From positions 22,532,739 through 22,596,738 of the forward strand of contig CM055192.1 in assembly GCA_029224185.1 (NCBI GenBank): a stretch of 64,000 nt of DNA, in the 5' to 3' direction. Every line of letters starts with the position of its first letter. The first letter of the stretch is position 1. The notes beneath the pieces are model-generated. The model ran no database searches, had not been told where the DNA came from, and saw nothing but the letters and a program-made list of their open reading frames with translations. The stretch is from Karalla daura. Lineage: Eukaryota; Chordata; Actinopteri; Chaetodontiformes; Leiognathidae. Shown here in pieces: positions 58,123-64,000 of this stretch. The translations under genes and the position numbers were made by a program.

Positions 58123-61100
58123 AGGGAAATATATGAGATTTTCTGAACAATTAGCACATCTCAAATGTGATTCACATCCATTTCAGGGGACTAATTGACT
58201 GCACGAAGGGTAGATTTGAATTTTCACTTAGTTTAAAAAAACAACTAAATTCTGTTTTAATGAGTGAAATCTTTCTATTATTTATGAATTGAATCAGTCT
58301 AGTTCATGTGCTGGAACCAAAATGTGCCAGTTCGCTTTGCCCTTGACGTGCACATTCATATTAACATACAGCTTACTGGCATATAAATTATGTGCAATAA
58401 TAATTATCAGGGCGTTTCATCAAATAATACTGAAAATAAATCATTGATATAAACTTGAATAAGACGAGATGAGTTCCTGATGCTCCACAGATGTTTTATG
58501 GACAGAGGAATCTTTGGATGAACTAGGCCACATGTTTTATCTCACATAGCTGTGTTTGCCTCTGCAGATTATTAGAGCAGTCTATTTTCGCTCTGTTTTT
58601 GACAGACTCCCATACAAGTATGCAGATTGCCGGCATGTTTTACCATTATTAAGGCGTTCTTCAGAGCACAGTCCCCTCTATAGTCCCTTCAAAAACACTC
58701 TTCCTGGCCTTGTGAATCACCAAATACTTGTCGTCTTTGGTATGTAAATCATTCAGTGAGTCAAATTCCAAAACTATAGCTTCTCCACAGGCTCCTCTTT
58801 ATCTCTGTCTCTCTCTCTCTCTCTCTCTGTGGGTCTGTGTGTGTCATCACCACAACATCGTACAAAAGGGCCTAACTCTCCCCAGCTGCTGCTGCTGGTG
58901 TACCAGTGCAGCACGGTGCTGCTGGAATAGAAGAACCTCACTTGTGGCATCAACCAGTTCTCCATTCGTTCTGCTTGTTGTTGGTGGAAGGGCGACGGCG
59001 ACCCCCCACGGAGCAGCCTCCCCTCCACTCCAGCACACTTTGCTTTCATCAGCTGCCTTACCCCTCCCTCCCGGAACCGCCTCCCCTCCCCCTTCCCTCC
59101 CCCACTTGCTCCCACATTGGTCTCACTTGCTCCGTTGTTGTGTTAATCCACTTTTACCACTTCCTTTCCTCCCACTCCTCTGCCGTTCCTTCATCTCGCC
59201 GTCCAATTCTGTCGGATTCAGCCGCTCTATTGCCGTGACCGTCTATCGAGTACGATAATGGCGGAGCTGTGTGGAGAGCGCAAACGCTCCGCGTCCGCCC
59301 AAAACAAAGGCCGAGACGTTTAAATAATGCAGAGACGGACAATTATATGGCTTCAAAACATTGACTTTTGTTACTTATTCATCCGTGCGCTCGGTGCGAT
59401 TCTTTATTTCGTATTGATTCCGTTTTGCACATGAATTCCTCGTATCGCCCTCTCGATACTCCAATAAATCTCATGATTTACAGTAACATTTAATCAATGC
59501 GAACCCCAATTCAGCCGGCGCTCGACGAAAGGTGTTTTTGCCTCGTTTCCTCTCCTCTCCTCTCCTCTCTCTCTATCTCCGTGCTCTCATTCTGTCGTAC
59601 ACCTGACTCTGCTGTGAACTTGTCGTCTTTTCGCACAGACAAAGCTCGAGCCGCCACGTGGGAGTGTGTGTGTGTGTGTGCCTTTGTGCAAGCTATGTTG
59701 TTTGGTTTTTTTTTTCATTATTTTCTTCAAAGAGGGTACCTGCCTGGATGAAGGCCTGATGACGCCACATGCGCTCGCTCTCCGGTATCTCTGGCTGTTT
59801 GTGTGGGCGCTGCTCAGCGTCTCTCCCTCCCTCCCTCCGTCTGTCTCTGCCTAACGTTCGCCGTTCGTCGCTGCTTCAAAGTTCGCCCCAAAATAGGCCT
59901 TTAATCATAGTTTGCTGTGTGAGTGGCTAGGCGGTTAGAAGCTATAAGCAGAGGCTGGATGTATTTATAGCAGACAGGCAGAGGGAGGCTGCAGCTCCTC
60001 TGGAAGGCTGATGGAGGCAGATTACAGAGGCCAGGCCCCGGATCGAGACCTTTGCAGCCGGCCGTGAAGCAACAGGCGCTCCCCCCTCTGTCCCTTCTCC
60101 TCCACCCTGAACGGGACCTCTGTTTGGCCTCGCTTTGGCTCGGTTTGATTTGTGCCGGGCTGCAGGGTGAGGCGGCGACTTGACCCAGAGATACCCTGCA
60201 ATGAAGAGTGTACACGCGTACATGAAGGCACAGACACAGGCACCCAGCATAAGCTTATAGTGGCCCTTGAATGGTTGAATGGAGTGTTTATCCCTGTTCA
60301 CTGAAGCTATGCAACATCGCTTTCATTATAAATGCCTCAGACGCTATTTTACAATCCAGCTTTAGAAGTGGGAATATTACAGTCTGGCTCTGTCTTCTTT
60401 TTCCATATGCAAAATGTGTATAGGAATGAGGACATGATGATGTTTTTGGACCTGTTGTACATAGTTGGTCATTCTCTCAATAAAACCAAACCAAAGTTTT
60501 TCGTTTTTAGGCCGCCTTTAAAGTGAAGGCACAGTAGTTTAGTTAGAAAGTCTTTTCTTTTAATCATTACATTAAATTGTCTTGGGAACAGTTGTTCATG
60601 CATGTATTGTAGTCAAATCTTTTCGCTGCTTGATCTCCTCAGTTCATTTTAGCACAAAATGAGATCGTCTTGCATCGCCTTGAAACTGGCCTTCAAAGTG
60701 GACATTTTTTTTCTTTTTTTGATTGTTTGAAAAAAGCCAAACACAGTCTCCGAGCATGAGAGCCGCTTCCATTCTGAGGCAAAAGTGAACAAAGTTGCAA
60801 TATCATGCTTTTCATTAGACACTGAACTAATGGTAAAAGATGCTGGCAAAATAACTGAAAACAGGAAAGAAATCATTCAGGTTCTCTAAGATGTGATGAA
60901 ACTGTCAGAACGTGTTACCCTGAAAGCCTTCTGACAATGGAAATCCCTCAAACACCGCCTGTTTTAAATTTTAAATTGCTACTGTAACAATAACTCTTTA
61001 TTCATCAAAATGCTCACACTTTATATTTCACTGTTATTTCTCACTTTTCCCCTACTATGTGTGCAGCTGCCTTTCTTGGCCACCCTGGTGAAAGAGTTCT

Positions 61101-62301
61101 CAATCTGAATAGGTCTTTTTAACTGGTTAAAAAAAGATTAAATAAAATAAGTTTTTTTTCTTTTTTAAAAAAGACCATGGTCATAGGGTTTGCTTGTTTC
61201 CTTTGTCCTCTATTATTGCTGAATAATGCTGCAGTCCTTCACAGACTGAGGGAAAAAAACCCTCTATTGTGGCACGCTCAAGGACAGCCTGACACCCAAA
61301 CATTTAGTCTGTTGAACATCAAATGCATGAGATGTACGACAAGTATAAACACAAAAATCAATGCGAGACGGCTAATGTGAAATGGTGAGTTTGAAGCTGA
61401 GCGCTCTCTCAGATGTTGCTGCCTGCTGTCATGAAGCACCCAGCATGTTATTTTACGTAGCCGGAAAATAACAAATTACTTTTAATTCTTTCAAGTGCTA
61501 AGCACGCTGCATTTGTCTAGCACATGCCAGTACTAACAGCACGCTCATTCAACAGCTTACATATACTTGCTTGATAAATTTGCCTGTTTTGCTTAAACTA
61601 GTTTTACTGTTCTATACTTTTACAAACGTTCAGGTGCGTTTATTTTTGTTATAGATCATTTTTACACATAGTTAAATAACTGAACTGTGGCAATCATGAG
61701 ATGTTCATTCGTCTTAGAAGCTCTTTTGCAGTTTCATTGCTTTGGAAGGAGCCGGGCTTTGTACGTCTCCCTGCCTCTTTAAGTCTTTATGTCCTTATGG
61801 TGAGTTAACTGGCTGCTGGTGGCGTCTTTCAACTCTCTGACAAAATTGGAAGTTGCATGTTGACTCTGATGATTTACCTGTGTGAAGCTTGTTTCATGTC
61901 TCCGTGAGTTGAAATGAAATGCGCAGACTATGCGCAGGCCGCCCGAATGGAAGAAAAAAAAAGTTTTTTGTAAGTCTGTCTGAATCATGCTGTGCTTTGA
62001 AAGACATTCATGGGAGGATTGTCAAGGAGTACAAATGTGCAGCGCTATAAAAAGCCCAGTTATGTTTCCACATATTATAAATCAGCTATATACGATGACG
62101 TATTACGTGGATTCACTGCCGAAAAGGTGATTTCTCCCTATTTAGCCTTTTTTCCCTTCAAATGCACGTTTGTTTCCATGATATATAATCCACCCACGTG
62201 CCTGTCACACCCTCATTGTCTCTTTTTATTACTGTGTTTTATCAGTGTCACACCCACCTAAAGAAACACACACATACACACACTATCTCTCTTTCTCCCT
62301 T

Positions 62302-62332
<31 letters not shown>

Positions 62333-63274
62333 GACACAGCCAGTGGGGAGGTCTCGTATTGCAGCGTAGGTCCAGCGGCCCTGACCTCGGCCAGGCCCTC
62401 TGAGTTGTTTGTGATTTGTATTCTCCCTTTATACACTGACTTTATATTTTTGCCCTTTTGTTTGTAATTCTCCCATCATCTGTTGGAGTCATTATACCCC
62501 CCTCCTCCTCCCCTCTCCTCTCCTTTCCTCTCTTCTCCCCTCCGTTTTTATCCTCTCTGTTTTATTTATACTCTCCCTTTTCTTCTGCTCTCTGCAAAGT
62601 GCTGTCTCCCTGGCATCAAAGGCCTTATAATTGAACCCACACGCACAATTTAAACATACACACACACGTTCTCACCAAGTCCTTTAAATGTATCCAAACA
62701 AGCCTAATTCCAGCCTGGAAACAGCTGATTCCTCTCAGTGCAGAGTGGCCATGCAGCGTTAGATTTGCCCAACACTATTTTTCATTAATGTTTTGCCCTC
62801 AATATATTCTCGCTGTTTACTTTCCCCCCCCTCTTTTTCTGCTTAGTCATTATTAGAGAAGGGGATGGCTTCCCTTTAATCCGCTGCTGTAAAAACATCA
62901 AAAAAGGCAGATTTTCCTTCTACCAACAGATGCAGGCTGTTTACATAAATCAGAACTCGCACTCTCACGCACTCTTGTTTTTCTGGGTAACTCACTCACA
63001 CACACACACACTCACACACATGCGTGCACAGAACCACAGGTGTGCGTGTGCAAGGCTGTGTGTGTCAGAGGGACACGACACACAGCAGGTAGCCTCAGGG
63101 CTGCCACAGCGTGGTTTCAGATGGTTAGAGCATCTGCCCGTATCGCCTCGTAATGACAGGGCGGCGCCGATCACTTCAAACGAGCCACTCGGAGCAAAAC
63201 TTTCTCTCTGTTGGTGGAGAGACGTTCAAGTCACTGAGCAGGTACCCTGGAGAACTGTTCAGGACGCTGTATAC

Positions 63275-63276
<2 letters not shown>

Positions 63277-63317
<41 letters not shown>
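63277..63317. repeat. (GT)20 microsatellite
   Basis: This is an uninterrupted GT run of 41 bases near the right edge of the window. Confidence 0.97.
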
Positions 63318-63319
<2 letters not shown>

Positions 63320-63399
63320 TCAGTAGAAGTGTGTCAGCAGTTGAGGGTTTTTTTGCCCGGCTGCGCATAGAACACAGCAGATGTGCTCAGTTCTCCCCT

Positions 63400-64000
63400 G
63401 AGGATGCTGCCTCGTCCCTCCTCCCCTCCTCCCCCCTCTGCCTCCCCCCTTCACTCACTCTCATCAAGCTCCCTTATCCGTACATATCCTCCAATGTTTA
63501 TACACTGCTGCTCTTCAGATAATAAGCTGACTTCAGTGCTTATCCCCCTTTCCTTCCTTTGGTTACTTACCCCCCCTCCCTTCTATCTCCCCCCTCCTCT
63601 CCCTCCTCCTCGTGCACCTTCCTGACAACACGTCTCACGTCTCTCAGCATGTTTTAACTTCTGACTGACCCTGTTTTCTATAATGATTCGCTGCCAGTTT
63701 TCACTATAACAGACATCCAAACACACCTGGAGAGAGCTGAATTGCACTCCTGTTGAAGTGCGACAAATCGCTTTTAGCTACATGATTTCTTTTTGCAGAT
63801 AACTAATTAGCGAACACTGCATTGATTTTGCTGCATGATGCATGATGTCACAACATGGACCTCAAACATAAAGATACAGTAAAGCTGCTATCAGCAGTGT
63901 GGATGTCCTTTTATTTTTTCTAAAAAACATATACAAGTGTGCAGTATATGTTCAGTGTGCAGTATATGTTCATCTGTAGTTCTGAGAGTACAGATTTCAA
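63400..64000. other. Right window edge: pyrimidine-rich then unremarkable intron sequence
   Basis: A strongly pyrimidine-rich stretch (63396-63470 and 63541-63625, many CCCCTCC and CCCCCTC words) is followed by A/T-richer sequence with a duplicated GTGTGCAGTATATGTTC word at 63938-63955 and 63956-63972. No exon is supported before the end. Confidence 0.5.

Larger units (their letters stand above)
51786..64000 (+). other. sema4c: Start of the next intron (at least 12.2 kb), truncated by the window
   Basis: The donor GTGAGT is at 51786. No sequence encoding the expected next part of the semaphorin (for example a YVGAREALF-like motif) was found, so the next exon lies outside. Contents are a 140-codon frame of unknown origin (52452-52874), pyrimidine-rich stretches, a dense GT belt (54.4-54.9 kb), a TAAT-rich block (55280-55450), a repeat copy at 57945, paired G-rich and C-rich tracts at 57.2-57.6 kb, and further CA/GT/CT runs at 55122-55150, 58808-58828, 59664-59680, 62281-62335 and 62998-63020. 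Confidence 0.65.

Noticed and set aside
63110..63180. Possible tRNA gene (GGTTAGAGCATCTGCCCG)
   Set aside because: It begins like an A box, but there is no B box with GTTCGAATCC-type sequence at the right distance and no cloverleaf.

Overview
The window looks like vertebrate, most probably ray-finned (percomorph-type) fish, nuclear DNA. The evidence is the near absence of coding sequence, very frequent (CA/GT)n, (GA/CT)n and (GATA)n microsatellites, GT-AG splice signals, and many decayed interspersed repeats whose wording I recognise from teleost genomes. Nothing bacterial, viral, CRISPR-like or operon-like is present.

The one confidently coding feature on the + strand is the first coding exon of a class 4 semaphorin, best matched to sema4c (51574-51785). 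It has a signal peptide followed by a short mature stretch containing N-P-V-P-R-K-T-V, bounded by a good acceptor and a good donor. Upstream lie a probable non-coding first exon ending at 5695 in a consensus donor, and a possible second non-coding exon at 36351-36473. If these belong together, the window covers the 5' end of the gene: exon 1, an intron of about 30.7 kb, an optional leader exon, an intron of about 15.1 kb, the signal-peptide exon, and the start of a next intron that runs at least 12.2 kb to the window edge. The protein-coding content of this gene here is only 124 bases. The semaphorin domain, PSI domain and transmembrane part must lie beyond base 64000.

At the left edge (194-544, - strand) is a 116-codon reading frame with coding-like character. 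It is probably the last exon of a second gene transcribed away from the semaphorin gene. I could not identify it.

The rest is intergenic or intronic DNA. It contains decayed transposon-derived repeats (including one nested insertion at 8372-9030 and one tandemly duplicated module at 25380-26312), microsatellites up to 84 bp, G-rich or C-rich tracts able to form quadruplexes, a few perfect hairpins or palindromes, and CpG-rich or homeodomain-site-rich blocks that are candidate enhancers or alternative promoters. I found no convincing unknown biological system. The items most worth following up are the leader architecture with upstream ORFs, the unidentified minus-strand exon, and the candidate regulatory blocks.
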